Positions 1 through 6,684 of a DNA stretch of 42,637 nt are shown in pieces. The stretch lies in NCBI GenBank assembly GCA_022452035.1, contig JAKURV010000018.1, positions 1 through 42,637 on the forward strand, read 5' to 3'. The first letter of the stretch is position 1. Every line of letters starts with the position of its first letter. The translations under genes and the position numbers were made by a program. The notes under the pieces are model-generated. The model saw nothing but the letters and a program-made list of their open reading frames with translations, was not told the DNA's origin and searched no databases. This DNA comes from Acidimicrobiales bacterium. Lineage in GTDB: Bacteria; Actinomycetota; Acidimicrobiia; Acidimicrobiales; MedAcidi-G1.

Positions 1-1
1 C

Positions 2-415
2 ACCTGGCAGCAGGAGAAGATGCGGGTCGACGACGCCGTCGGGGCGGTCGCCGTCCACGGCTGGACCGGTTTCCTGGGTGTTCTGCTCATGGGCATCTTT
101 GCCAGCGGCTACCCCGCCGCCTCCGGCGCCGGAAACCAGGTCGATGTCACCATCCTCGGCCAGCTAGTCGGCATCGCTGCTCTGCTGCCCTTGGCCTTCC
201 TCTCCGGTTACATCATCTCGTGGTTGCTGAAGCAGGGGAACCTGCTCCGCGTACCACCTGAGGTCGAGCTCGAAGGTCTCGACGTCGCCGAGTTTGGTGG
301 CGATTTCTATCCGGACTTCGGCGCTAGCGACGAGGTCATTGTGGAAGCCGATGGCAGCGAAGTATCGGCAGGACCGGTGCTCGCCCAAGCGGCCAATCAA
401 CTCATCCGCGGTTGA
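2..415 (+). CDS. amt: Ammonium transporter Amt, C-terminal part (5' end outside window)
   Basis: This is the last ~137 codons of an Amt/Mep/Rh channel for ammonium or methylammonium in the cytoplasmic membrane. The frame is open from the window edge, so the start lies upstream. The segment VDDAVGAVAVHGWTG matches the Amt pore region, with the His of VHG (codon near 56) in the place of the second pore histidine. Two further hydrophobic segments follow (VLLMGIFASGY and LVGIAALLPLAFLSGYIISWLL), then an acidic cytosolic tail of about 55 residues. The stop is 3 nt before the next small gene, so they are probably cotranscribed. Next to methylamine genes the channel may recapture or import ammonium or methylammonium released by demethylation; that role is inference. 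Family assignment is firm. Confidence 0.88.
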   Translation, partial: TWQQEKMRVDDAVGAVAVHGWTGFLGVLLMGIFASGYPAASGAGNQVDVTILGQLVGIAALLPLAFLSGYIISWLLKQGNLLRVPPEVELEGLDVAEFGGDFYPDFGASDEVIVEADGSEVSAGPVLAQAANQLIRG

Positions 416-418
416 TCG

Positions 419-544
419 ATGCTTGAACTCATTGGGGCCATCGCACTGATGTACGCCGTCGTCTTGGCGGCGGGCATCTGGGCGACCCGTAAGTCGAAGG
501 CCCTACGTGAGTTGGCAGAGAACGACATCGAAAATTCAATTTGA
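419..544 (+). CDS. 41-aa single-span membrane protein
   Basis: This short gene starts 3 nt after the amt stop and encodes 41 residues: a hydrophobic helix at about residues 4-22 (IGAIALMYAVVLAAGIW), then a positively charged segment (TRKSKALREL), which predicts the N-terminus outside and the C-terminus in the cytoplasm. I recognise no family. It is credible as a gene because it fits tightly between amt and the next small gene and has a clear transmembrane pattern with positive residues on one side. No good Shine-Dalgarno sequence is visible at its start, so translation may be coupled to amt. It could be a small accessory subunit of the transporter, which is speculation. Confidence 0.55.
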   Translation: MLELIGAIALMYAVVLAAGIWATRKSKALRELAENDIENSI

Positions 545-562
545 GAAGGAGTGTGAACCTAT

Positions 563-799
563 ATGGACACCTTTCCCTACGCCGATTGGGCTGAGGCACT
601 CGAAGCGAATGGTGCGATCTATACCTGGGCCGACAACGAGAGCGCGATCTTCGTGCTCACGGCCCTGGGGATTGCAGCGTTCGTGCTGAGCCTCGTCCAC
701 ATCATGAGGAGTGAGGATCGGAACCTCAACCACGCGGCCGCTCGTTTGGCCGCCAAGAGTGCACCGAGTGCACCGAGTGCACCGATGGGAGGTGAGTGA
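563..799 (+). CDS. 78-aa small membrane protein of the amt cluster
   Basis: The gene encodes 78 residues. An acidic, aromatic N-terminus (MDTFPYADWAEALEAN) is followed by one transmembrane helix at about residues 28-48 (AIFVLTALGIAAFVLSLVHIM) and a charged tail that ends in a Ser-Ala-Pro repeat. The start is well supported by the ribosome site GAGAAGGAG at 543-551, which overlaps the stop of the upstream small gene. The tail repeat is three exact copies of a 9-bp unit (GTGCACCGA, about 761-787). I do not recognise the family. It lies in a run of four short membrane-protein genes between amt and a sarcosine-oxidase-like gene, with 18 nt upstream and 1 nt downstream spacing, which argues for a single operon. 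Confidence 0.65.
   Translation: MDTFPYADWAEALEANGAIYTWADNESAIFVLTALGIAAFVLSLVHIMRSEDRNLNHAAARLAAKSAPSAPSAPMGGE
761..787 (+). repeat. 9-bp tandem repeat (x3) in the small amt-cluster gene
   Basis: Three consecutive copies of GTGCACCGA encode SAP-SAP-SAP at the C-terminus of the 78-aa protein. It is a simple slippage-type repeat, in frame, and would change only tail length. Confidence 0.8.
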
Positions 800-800
800 G

Positions 801-968
801 ATGGCCGGTAAGCAGGTCGAGTTTCCTGAGAACCACACGCATAAGAAGAGTTATGAGCGTGGGATGCTGCTCTTCAGCCTTGCGTGCATCGTGTTTGTCA
901 TCATCGCCGTGAACGTCGTCAGTGGCCCCACGTGCGATCCCGACGTGACCTGGGCGATGTCCTGCTAA
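801..968 (+). CDS. 55-aa small membrane protein of the amt cluster
   Basis: A 55-residue protein with a basic/His-rich N-terminus (MAGKQVEFPENHTHKKSYERG), one transmembrane helix at about residues 24-42 (MLLFSLACIVFVIIAVNVV) and a short tail with two cysteines (PTCDP and MSC at the extreme C-terminus). The ATG lies 1 nt after the upstream stop, with GGAGGTGAG at 789-797 as the ribosome site; a longer version starting at 711 would overlap the preceding gene and lacks a site. Family unknown. The two outward-facing cysteines could form a disulphide or bind metal, but nothing here tests that. Confidence 0.6.
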   Translation: MAGKQVEFPENHTHKKSYERGMLLFSLACIVFVIIAVNVVSGPTCDPDVTWAMSC

Positions 969-1007
969 CTCCAGGCGAACAGTAGAAGAAGTAGAAGAAG
1001 CAGTTAG

Positions 1008-1361
1008 ATGCCGGCGGCGGTGCGCCTCCGAGTTGCGGAGGTCGCCGCCGCCGTCATCGTCATCTCGGTGTTTTTGCCCTGGGTGGTCGAGGACGGACGG
1101 ACCCTGCGGGGCGTTCAGGTCGGCCAGGGGCAGTTAGTTGTCCTTACGGCGGTGGCAACCATCGTGCTGATCCGTCTTCGTAAGCGCCTGTCGTGGTTTG
1201 CGGCTGGCTTTTCGGCAGCTGTGCTGTGGCGGCAGTTGTTCGACGGAGCTGACGGCCTTCGAAGCCTGGGCCCCCTGTTGGGGGCTTTGGCGGCAACGAC
1301 GGCTGTCGTCTTCCTGGTGTGGCACCTGCTGGCCGAGATCCGAGAGAACGCTGAGAGGTGA
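1008..1361 (+). CDS. 117-aa four-helix membrane protein, unknown function
   Basis: This encodes a 117-residue protein with about four hydrophobic segments: residues 10-27 (AEVAAAVIVISVFLPWVV), 42-58, 63-78 and 87-107 (LGPLLGALAATTAVVFLVWHL). I recognise no motif. The ATG follows a purine-rich GTAGAAGAA repeat that can act as a weak ribosome site. The stop codon (1359-1361) falls within the possible ribosome site of the next gene, so translational coupling to the FAD oxidoreductase is likely. Being fourth in the row of short membrane proteins behind amt suggests a shared membrane role, which is inference. Confidence 0.65.
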   Translation: MPAAVRLRVAEVAAAVIVISVFLPWVVEDGRTLRGVQVGQGQLVVLTAVATIVLIRLRKRLSWFAAGFSAAVLWRQLFDGADGLRSLGPLLGALAATTAVVFLVWHLLAEIRENAER

Positions 1362-1389
1362 GTCCGGCGTGCCGCCCGAGGGCGGTCGC

Positions 1390-2565
1390 ATGACCCCCGG
1401 TTCCTACGACGTCGTGGTGGTCGGGGCAGGCATGCTCGGTGCTTCGGCCGCCCGACACCTAGCCGATGGCGGATGCGCTGTGGCCTTGGTCGGTGAGGCT
1501 GAGCCGGACGACCCCAAGGTGCACGACGGCGTTTTCGCCAGCCATCACGACATCGGCCGGGTCAGCCGGACCATCGATCCCGATCCCGTCCGGGCTTGGC
1601 TGGGGTACCGAGCGGTCGCCCAGTTCGCCGACCTCGCGGCACGTACCGGGATCCGGGCCGTTTACGGGGTCGGACACCTCTGGGTAGAGGCCGCTGATGG
1701 CCTGGAGGCCCTGGTCGCCGCCGACCGCCGGTTCTCGCTGGGCTGCATCCGTCGGAGCGCTGCGGACACCATGGCCGCCATCCCCTACCTCTCCCTGCCC
1801 GCGGAACTAGACACCCTGTGGGAGCCGCCCCCGGCCGGGTGGGTGGATCCGCGGGCCTACGTGCGGTCCGAGAAGGCAGCGCTCGAGGGCGCCGGGGCGA
1901 CAGTCCTGGACACCCTGGTCGGCTCGGTGGTTTCGGTCGACGGGGCCGTGGAAGTCCGGACTGAATCCGAAACAGTGGTCGGCAACCGCGTGCTGTTGGC
2001 CACCGGGGCCTTCTCGGGCTTCGGCGAGACGCCGGCGGCCGGGTTGGACGTCGAGTACGCCCTCCACACCCAGCGGTATCTCCAGTTGGACGACGACGAG
2101 GCGTCTCGTCTGGCCGGCATGCCGAGCATCATCGCCAAGAGCCCTGATCCAGAAGAGGACTTCTACCTCACCCCGCCGACCGTCGACCCCCGGGGCCGGA
2201 CTGTCCTGAAGGTCGGCAAACCCCAGGACGACCACGTGCGGGCGTCGGCGACCGATCTGGCGGCCTGGTATCGGACCGACGGCGACCCAGCATTTGCTAG
2301 CCGCCTTGACCGGACGATCGGTGGCCTCCTTCCCGGCTTACGGTGGCTCGACCGGTGGACGACCTCGTGTGTCACCGCCTACACGCCGACCGGGCACCCA
2401 ATGATCGACGCGTTGGACGACCGGGTCTTCTGCTGCATCGGCGGCAACGGCTACGCGGCCAAGTGCGCTCCTGCCCTCGGCGAGTTGGCTGCAGGAATGC
2501 TGCTCGGAAACTCCTGGCCGAGCGAGGTCGACCGGGACCTCTTCCGGGCCTCCTTCGCAGCCTGA
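1390..2565 (+). CDS. FAD-dependent oxidoreductase, sarcosine oxidase (MSOX/SolA)-like
   Basis: A 391-residue DAO-family flavoprotein. The N-terminal dinucleotide-binding motif VVVGAGMLGASAARHLA is at residues 9-25, and the C-terminal FAD-binding segment GGNGYAAKCAPALGELAAG lies near the end, as in monomeric sarcosine oxidase and N-methyltryptophan oxidase. Length also fits that family (about 390). Such enzymes oxidatively remove an N-methyl group, giving formaldehyde. Two starts are possible: ATG at 1390, or GTG at 1369 in the same frame with GAGAGGTGAG (1353-1361) correctly spaced; the GTG adds seven residues. The gene ends in a strong hairpin facing tdm. Beside Amt and TMAO genes it may act on sarcosine, dimethylglycine or another secondary or tertiary methylamine; the exact substrate cannot be read from sequence. 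Confidence 0.82.
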   Translation: MTPGSYDVVVVGAGMLGASAARHLADGGCAVALVGEAEPDDPKVHDGVFASHHDIGRVSRTIDPDPVRAWLGYRAVAQFADLAARTGIRAVYGVGHLWVEAADGLEALVAADRRFSLGCIRRSAADTMAAIPYLSLPAELDTLWEPPPAGWVDPRAYVRSEKAALEGAGATVLDTLVGSVVSVDGAVEVRTESETVVGNRVLLATGAFSGFGETPAAGLDVEYALHTQRYLQLDDDEASRLAGMPSIIAKSPDPEEDFYLTPPTVDPRGRTVLKVGKPQDDHVRASATDLAAWYRTDGDPAFASRLDRTIGGLLPGLRWLDRWTTSCVTAYTPTGHPMIDALDDRVFCCIGGNGYAAKCAPALGELAAGMLLGNSWPSEVDRDLFRASFAA

Positions 2566-2598
2566 GGACCTAGACCGTTAAACGGTTGAGGTCCTCAG
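2562..2598. terminator. Bidirectional hairpin terminator between FAD oxidase and tdm
   Basis: The arms CTGAGGACCT (2562-2571) and AGGTCCTCAG (2589-2598) are perfectly complementary. Inside them ACCGTT (2574-2579) pairs with AACGGT (2581-2586). The result is a very stable, nearly symmetric hairpin filling the gap between two convergent genes. The left arm overlaps the stop codon of the FAD oxidase, and tdm ends 3 nt after the right arm. There is no U-tract, so it may act with Rho or as an RNA 3'-end stabiliser on both transcripts. Confidence 0.8.
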
Positions 2599-2600
2599 AA

Positions 2601-4958
2601 TCAGGCCCGTACTCTCTCCTTATCCGGGTCGTAGTGCGGGAACCGCACCACGGTGGCCGGGAGGCGCTTCTGGTGGCCGTCCATCTTCCCTACCTCCACA
2701 GCGGTGCCGATCTCAGCGTGCTCCACGGCCATCCGACACAGGGCGATGTTCTTACCGAGTATGGGGGAGCGGGTCCCGCTGGTGATCGTGCCCACTTGCT
2801 GGCGGCCGACCATGACCATGTCGCCGTTACCGGCCGGATCATCGCCGGACAACTCCAAGCCGACCAGGGTCCGCTGGGGGTGTTCCTTGCCGCGGACCAG
2901 GGCATCGCGACCGATGAAGTCGTCCTCCTTGGTCTTGAGTGGCACGGTGAAGCCGATGCCGGCCTCGAACGGGTTGGTCTGATCGCAGAACTCGTAGCCG
3001 GCGAAAATCAGGCCGGCCTCGATCCGCAGCATGTCCAGGGCTTCCAGCCCGAGAGGGGTCAGGCCCTTTGGCTGGCCGATGGCCCAGATGGCGTCCCACA
3101 CCGTCTCGGCGTCTGACGGGTGACAGAACACCTCGAAACCCAGCTCGCCGGTGTAGCCGGTACGCGACACCACGATCGGGACACCGTGCTCGTCTCCGAT
3201 ACGGGCCACCGACAGCCGGAACCAACCAAGTTCCTCAATCGTTGGTTGGTCGGGTCGGGTCCAGACCACCTCGGACAGGATCTCCCGGCTGAGAGGTCCC
3301 TGAACCTGCACGTTGTGGAGCTGGTCGGTGGAGTCCCGGACCCAGGCGTGGAGGCCGAGTTCTTTCGCCTGTTTGCGCAACCACAGGCCGCTGGCGTCCG
3401 AGCCGCCGATCCACCGGAAGTTGTCCTGGCCCAGGCGGTACACCGTTCCGTCGTCGATCATGCCGCCGGTGTCGTAGCACATGGCCGTATAAACAACCTG
3501 GCCGATGGCCAGCTTCCGGATATTGCGGGTCACACAGGTCTGAAGCAGGATTTCGGCATCGGGTCCGAGGACCTCGTACTTGCGGAGTGGAGACAGGTCG
3601 ATGATCCCGGCCTTCTGGCGGGTGGCCCAGTACTCGTCGATGGCTCCGTGCCCGGTGTAGCTGTTAGCCAGCCAATAGCCGGCGTACTCGGTGAAGTTCC
3701 GGGTCAGCGCAGAGGTCCGGGAGTGGAAGCCGGTCTCCTTGGTCAGTTCGGGGTCGGCATCGGTAGACATGCGAAAGGCCGTCGCTTTCTTGAAGGTGTT
3801 GGTCGCCGGATAGACGCGGAGATGTATGTCGGTGGGTTGCCAGCCGTTGGCGGCGTCGATATCGCACGGACAGGCCGACGAGACGCAAACCAGGTCGGTC
3901 AGCGCCCGCAACAGGACGTAGTCGCCGGGACGTGACCAGGGCTCCTCGAAGTACATCTGGTTCGCGTCGTCAAGGTTGGTGTTGTAGAAAAAGTTGATGG
4001 CCTCCCAGCCGCGCCGGGGAGCGATGTCGTAGGGCGCCAGGACCCGGTTGAAGTTGTCGCTGCAGTTGATGTGACCCGGGTAGCCCATGTCCTCGTAGTA
4101 CTTGGCGTTACACGCAGTGTTGAAGGTGTCGTGGCGGCCCACGGTGTCATGGACAACCTCCACCATGGGTTGGAAGTCCAGTGTGTAGTACTTGGCGTAG
4201 AGGCCTGGCATGGGGTAACTCGCGCCCATCAGGCTGCGGGTGATGGTGGCGTCCAGCGCCGCCTCCACGCCACCATCCAGTCGGGTGGCGTCGAAGCACT
4301 GGAAGTCGGAGCACTCCCTGCCCTCCACGTCGATGATCTGGATGAACTCACCGGCCTTCACCTCGTAGGTCCGGGCGGTGGCAGCAGGCACCCGCAGGTC
4401 CTGGTTCTGGTCGGCCAGGGGAGTAGGGAGGACCTCCAGGCCGGGTGCCGGGGGAGCGGTCCGGTGGACGAACGTGATGACGTCGGTCGGCGGGTTCTGC
4501 TCGTCGGGCGACATCTTTGAGCCGGGTACACCGATTACACAGACCACGTCGGCCGACGCGGTCAACCATGCCGTTTCCGCAGCCGGGGAATCGGGGGCGA
4601 ACAGGTGGACCGCGGTAGCCGAGCCCAGATCGATCCCCTTTACGGCAAGGGCGTCGGCCACCCGCTGAGCGTCGTGCTGGTTTCCGGACAGGATCGCCGC
4701 GATGCCGGTCGCCGGAGCGCCCGACGACTCGCCGAGTAGACCTGGGTCGGAGTTCCCGTTGCGGTCGAAGGCTGCCACCTCGACTGGTTGACAGCCCTCG
4801 GGGTCGATGACTTCCAGGCGGTCGCCGGGCCCGAGCAGTACCGCGGTGACGGCCCCTCCGGTGATCCGGTAGCGCTCGATACCGGGCTCGAAGTTGGCCA
4901 TTCCCGGCATGAGCAGGCGGGGCCCCTCGGCCACCGTGATCGTCATCCTCGCCCCCAT
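2601..4958 (-). CDS. tdm: Trimethylamine-N-oxide demethylase (Tdm)
   Basis: TMAO demethylase (aldolase) cleaves TMAO into dimethylamine and formaldehyde. The protein is 785 residues from ATG 4958 (alternative ATG 4946, four residues shorter). About residues 190-400 form the DUF1989-type domain with cysteines at 216, 221, 283, 299, 358, 363 and 365. Cys283, Cys299 and the CPC pair 363/365 have the spacing I recall for the zinc site of the Methylocella silvestris enzyme. Residues 430-770 are a GcvT-like tetrahydrofolate-binding domain (TGYTGELGFEV near 600), expected to catch the formaldehyde. Total size and two-domain order match Tdm. It is transcribed alone, convergent with the FAD oxidase and divergent from gmaS. 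Start choice is uncertain because the upstream frame stays open to 5174 but runs into the promoter region. Confidence 0.92.
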   Translation of the reverse strand: MGARMTITVAEGPRLLMPGMANFEPGIERYRITGGAVTAVLLGPGDRLEVIDPEGCQPVEVAAFDRNGNSDPGLLGESSGAPATGIAAILSGNQHDAQRVADALAVKGIDLGSATAVHLFAPDSPAAETAWLTASADVVCVIGVPGSKMSPDEQNPPTDVITFVHRTAPPAPGLEVLPTPLADQNQDLRVPAATARTYEVKAGEFIQIIDVEGRECSDFQCFDATRLDGGVEAALDATITRSLMGASYPMPGLYAKYYTLDFQPMVEVVHDTVGRHDTFNTACNAKYYEDMGYPGHINCSDNFNRVLAPYDIAPRRGWEAINFFYNTNLDDANQMYFEEPWSRPGDYVLLRALTDLVCVSSACPCDIDAANGWQPTDIHLRVYPATNTFKKATAFRMSTDADPELTKETGFHSRTSALTRNFTEYAGYWLANSYTGHGAIDEYWATRQKAGIIDLSPLRKYEVLGPDAEILLQTCVTRNIRKLAIGQVVYTAMCYDTGGMIDDGTVYRLGQDNFRWIGGSDASGLWLRKQAKELGLHAWVRDSTDQLHNVQVQGPLSREILSEVVWTRPDQPTIEELGWFRLSVARIGDEHGVPIVVSRTGYTGELGFEVFCHPSDAETVWDAIWAIGQPKGLTPLGLEALDMLRIEAGLIFAGYEFCDQTNPFEAGIGFTVPLKTKEDDFIGRDALVRGKEHPQRTLVGLELSGDDPAGNGDMVMVGRQQVGTITSGTRSPILGKNIALCRMAVEHAEIGTAVEVGKMDGHQKRLPATVVRFPHYDPDKERVRA

Positions 4959-5076
4959 CTCGTCGCCCGTTTTGGGCGGGTTGCGACCCGATCTTCGCAC
5001 CGGGACGGACCGCTGACCAGCGCTTCCAGAGGGGACCACCCCTGTGTGTGGAGGCAGTTTCCTACGGAGAAAGATT

Positions 5077-5109
5077 TCACTGGCAGTGAGTGTAGTTGAT
5101 CGGTATGGT
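5077..5109. promoter_or_regulatory. tdm-gmaS divergent control region with palindrome
   Basis: The 239 bp between tdm and gmaS hold a perfect 13-bp palindrome TCACTG-G-CAGTGA at 5077-5089. On the plus strand a possible -10 box TATGGT lies at 5104-5109, which places the palindrome over the -35 region of gmaS. This is a plausible operator for a regulator of the methylamine genes. The rest of the intergenic sequence shows nothing else I can name. Confidence 0.4.
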
Positions 5110-5197
5110 GTGCGGGTTAGGGATGCGTGGCCCCGGACATAACGCAGCTGCAATAACCGCCACGTGCAACGCACCGAACGATGCCAGGGGGAGACTA

Positions 5198-6607
5198 ATG
5201 ACCGACATCCAGGCCTTCATCGAGGCTGAGGGGCGCGCCGAGCAGGTCGCCGAGGTCCAGAAGCGGATCGAGGCGGAGGGCATCCAGTACCTGTACTGCC
5301 AGTTCGTGTCCGTCACCGGGCGCATCATGGGCAAGGGCATCCCAGCCAAGCATTTCGGCACCATCGCCAACAAGGGCTTCCAACTGGTCTACGGATCCAC
5401 AGCCAACCTGTTCGTCGATCGGCACGGGGAATACATCGGCTACGGCCCGGAGTCACGCGAGCTGGTCGGCGTAGCCGAGGTCGACACCTTCATGAAGCTT
5501 CCTTGGGACCCCAAGACGGCCCGGGTTTTCTGCACTCTGTTCCGGGGTCGTGAGGAAGAGGTCGACGGCGGCATGTTCCTCACGTCGGACTGCCGTGGCA
5601 ACCTGCACCGCATCCACAAGGCCTTCGAGGAGAAGACCGGCCTTCATCTGCGTGCCGGGACCGAGCCGGAGATGATGTGGCTCAAGGCCGACGCCGATGG
5701 CAAGCCCACCGTGGAGGGCATGACCAAGCCGAACTGCTACCACATCGACCAGTTTGCCGAGCTCCAGCCGCTCATTCACAAGGTGGTCGAGTACAGCGAG
5801 GCCATGGGACTGGACATGATCCAGGGTGACCACGAGGACGCTCCGGGTCAGCTCGAACTCAATTTCAACTTCGACCGGGCCGACCTTACGGCCGACCGGC
5901 TCACCACCTACCGCCAGATCTGCAAGCAGGTCGGTCGCGAGATGGGTGCCTTCCCGTGCTTCATGCCCAAGCCCTTCATGGGCGTGTCGGCCAACGGCTG
6001 CCACCACAACATCTCCCTGTGGACCGGCGAACCCGACGAGGGTGGCGAGAACAAGTTCATGCCCGAAGGCGATAACCCGCAGATCCCCGGTGAGATCGGA
6101 ATGAAGGCCATCGGCGGGATCATGGAGCACCTCGATGCGCTGACCTGCCTGGGCTCACCGACCGTCAACTCGTATCGGCGCCTCTGGGACACCGGCTTCT
6201 GGGCACCCGTCTATGCCGACTGGGGCTTCCAGAACCGCACCACTGCCCTCCGGATCAGCGCGCCGGGACGGTTCGAGTACCGGTCCGTGGACTCGGCGGT
6301 CAACCCCTACCTGTCCTTTGCGGGTCTCCTCAAGGCCATGGAGGACGGGCTGGATCGCAACCTGGATCCTGGCCCGCCCGAGGAGCGCAACATCTACGAG
6401 GCCATGGAAGAAGGCAAGGAAGTCAAGAAGATCCCGATGCACCTTGGTGAGGCCCTGGATGCTCTGAGGGCCGACGAGGTTATAAAGAGCGCTCTTCCCA
6501 ATGAGATGTTCAAGGTCTTCGAGCACTACAAGCGCGACGAGTGGGAGCGCTTCATGCACACCGTGACTGACTGGGACGTCGAGGAGTATCTCGACATTCT
6601 CCCGTAG
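5198..6607 (+). CDS. gmaS: Gamma-glutamylmethylamide synthetase (GmaS)
   Basis: A glutamine-synthetase-fold ligase joining methylamine to glutamate with ATP, giving gamma-glutamylmethylamide, the first step of the indirect methylamine pathway. The 469-residue protein carries GS signatures in order: TEPEMMW (155-161), the GDHEDAPGQLELNF stretch (210-223), NGCHHNISLW (266-275, nucleotide/metal), NSYRRLW (324-330) and RFEYRS (358-363). Sequence alone cannot fully separate GmaS from GlnA type III-like enzymes, but the neighbours tdm, mgsABC and tmm make GmaS the best reading. ATG 5198 has AGGGGGAG at 5186-5193 as a ribosome site; an upstream ATG at 5096 would place the N-terminus within the promoter. 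It heads the gmaS-mgsABC operon. Confidence 0.9.
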   Translation: MTDIQAFIEAEGRAEQVAEVQKRIEAEGIQYLYCQFVSVTGRIMGKGIPAKHFGTIANKGFQLVYGSTANLFVDRHGEYIGYGPESRELVGVAEVDTFMKLPWDPKTARVFCTLFRGREEEVDGGMFLTSDCRGNLHRIHKAFEEKTGLHLRAGTEPEMMWLKADADGKPTVEGMTKPNCYHIDQFAELQPLIHKVVEYSEAMGLDMIQGDHEDAPGQLELNFNFDRADLTADRLTTYRQICKQVGREMGAFPCFMPKPFMGVSANGCHHNISLWTGEPDEGGENKFMPEGDNPQIPGEIGMKAIGGIMEHLDALTCLGSPTVNSYRRLWDTGFWAPVYADWGFQNRTTALRISAPGRFEYRSVDSAVNPYLSFAGLLKAMEDGLDRNLDPGPPEERNIYEAMEEGKEVKKIPMHLGEALDALRADEVIKSALPNEMFKVFEHYKRDEWERFMHTVTDWDVEEYLDILP

Positions 6608-6612
6608 CCCAC

Positions 6613-6670
6613 GACCCGCGTCCCAGAGATCACACGACCCGCGTCCCAGAGAGGACCCGCGTCCCAGAGA
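6613..6670 (+). repeat. Three direct repeats between gmaS and mgsA
   Basis: The 17-mer GACCCGCGTCCCAGAGA occurs three times at 6613-6629, 6636-6652 and 6654-6670, with periods of 23 and 18 bp. The array fills the short gap from the gmaS stop to the mgsA ribosome site (GCAGGAGA, 6671-6678). Its role is unknown: it could be a slippage product, a regulator-binding array, or an RNA element setting mgsA translation. Confidence 0.85.
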
Positions 6671-6684
6671 GCAGGAGACACCAC

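Noticed and set aside
982-999. GTAGAAGAA repeat before the 117-aa gene as a regulatory array
   Set aside because: Two copies only, purine-rich, adequately explained as a weak ribosome site.
3120-3935. 271-codon plus-strand ORF inside tdm
   Set aside because: Antisense shadow; tdm reads through with conserved Cys and GcvT motifs.
4959-5174. N-terminal extension of Tdm to ATG 5174
   Set aside because: The 72 extra residues (Arg/Thr/Ser-rich) lie in the divergent promoter and lack similarity; ATG 4958 or 4946 starts the conserved part.
5096-5197. N-terminal extension of GmaS from ATG 5096
   Set aside because: The extra 34 residues are not family-like, cover the promoter and palindrome, and ATG 5198 has a strong ribosome site.
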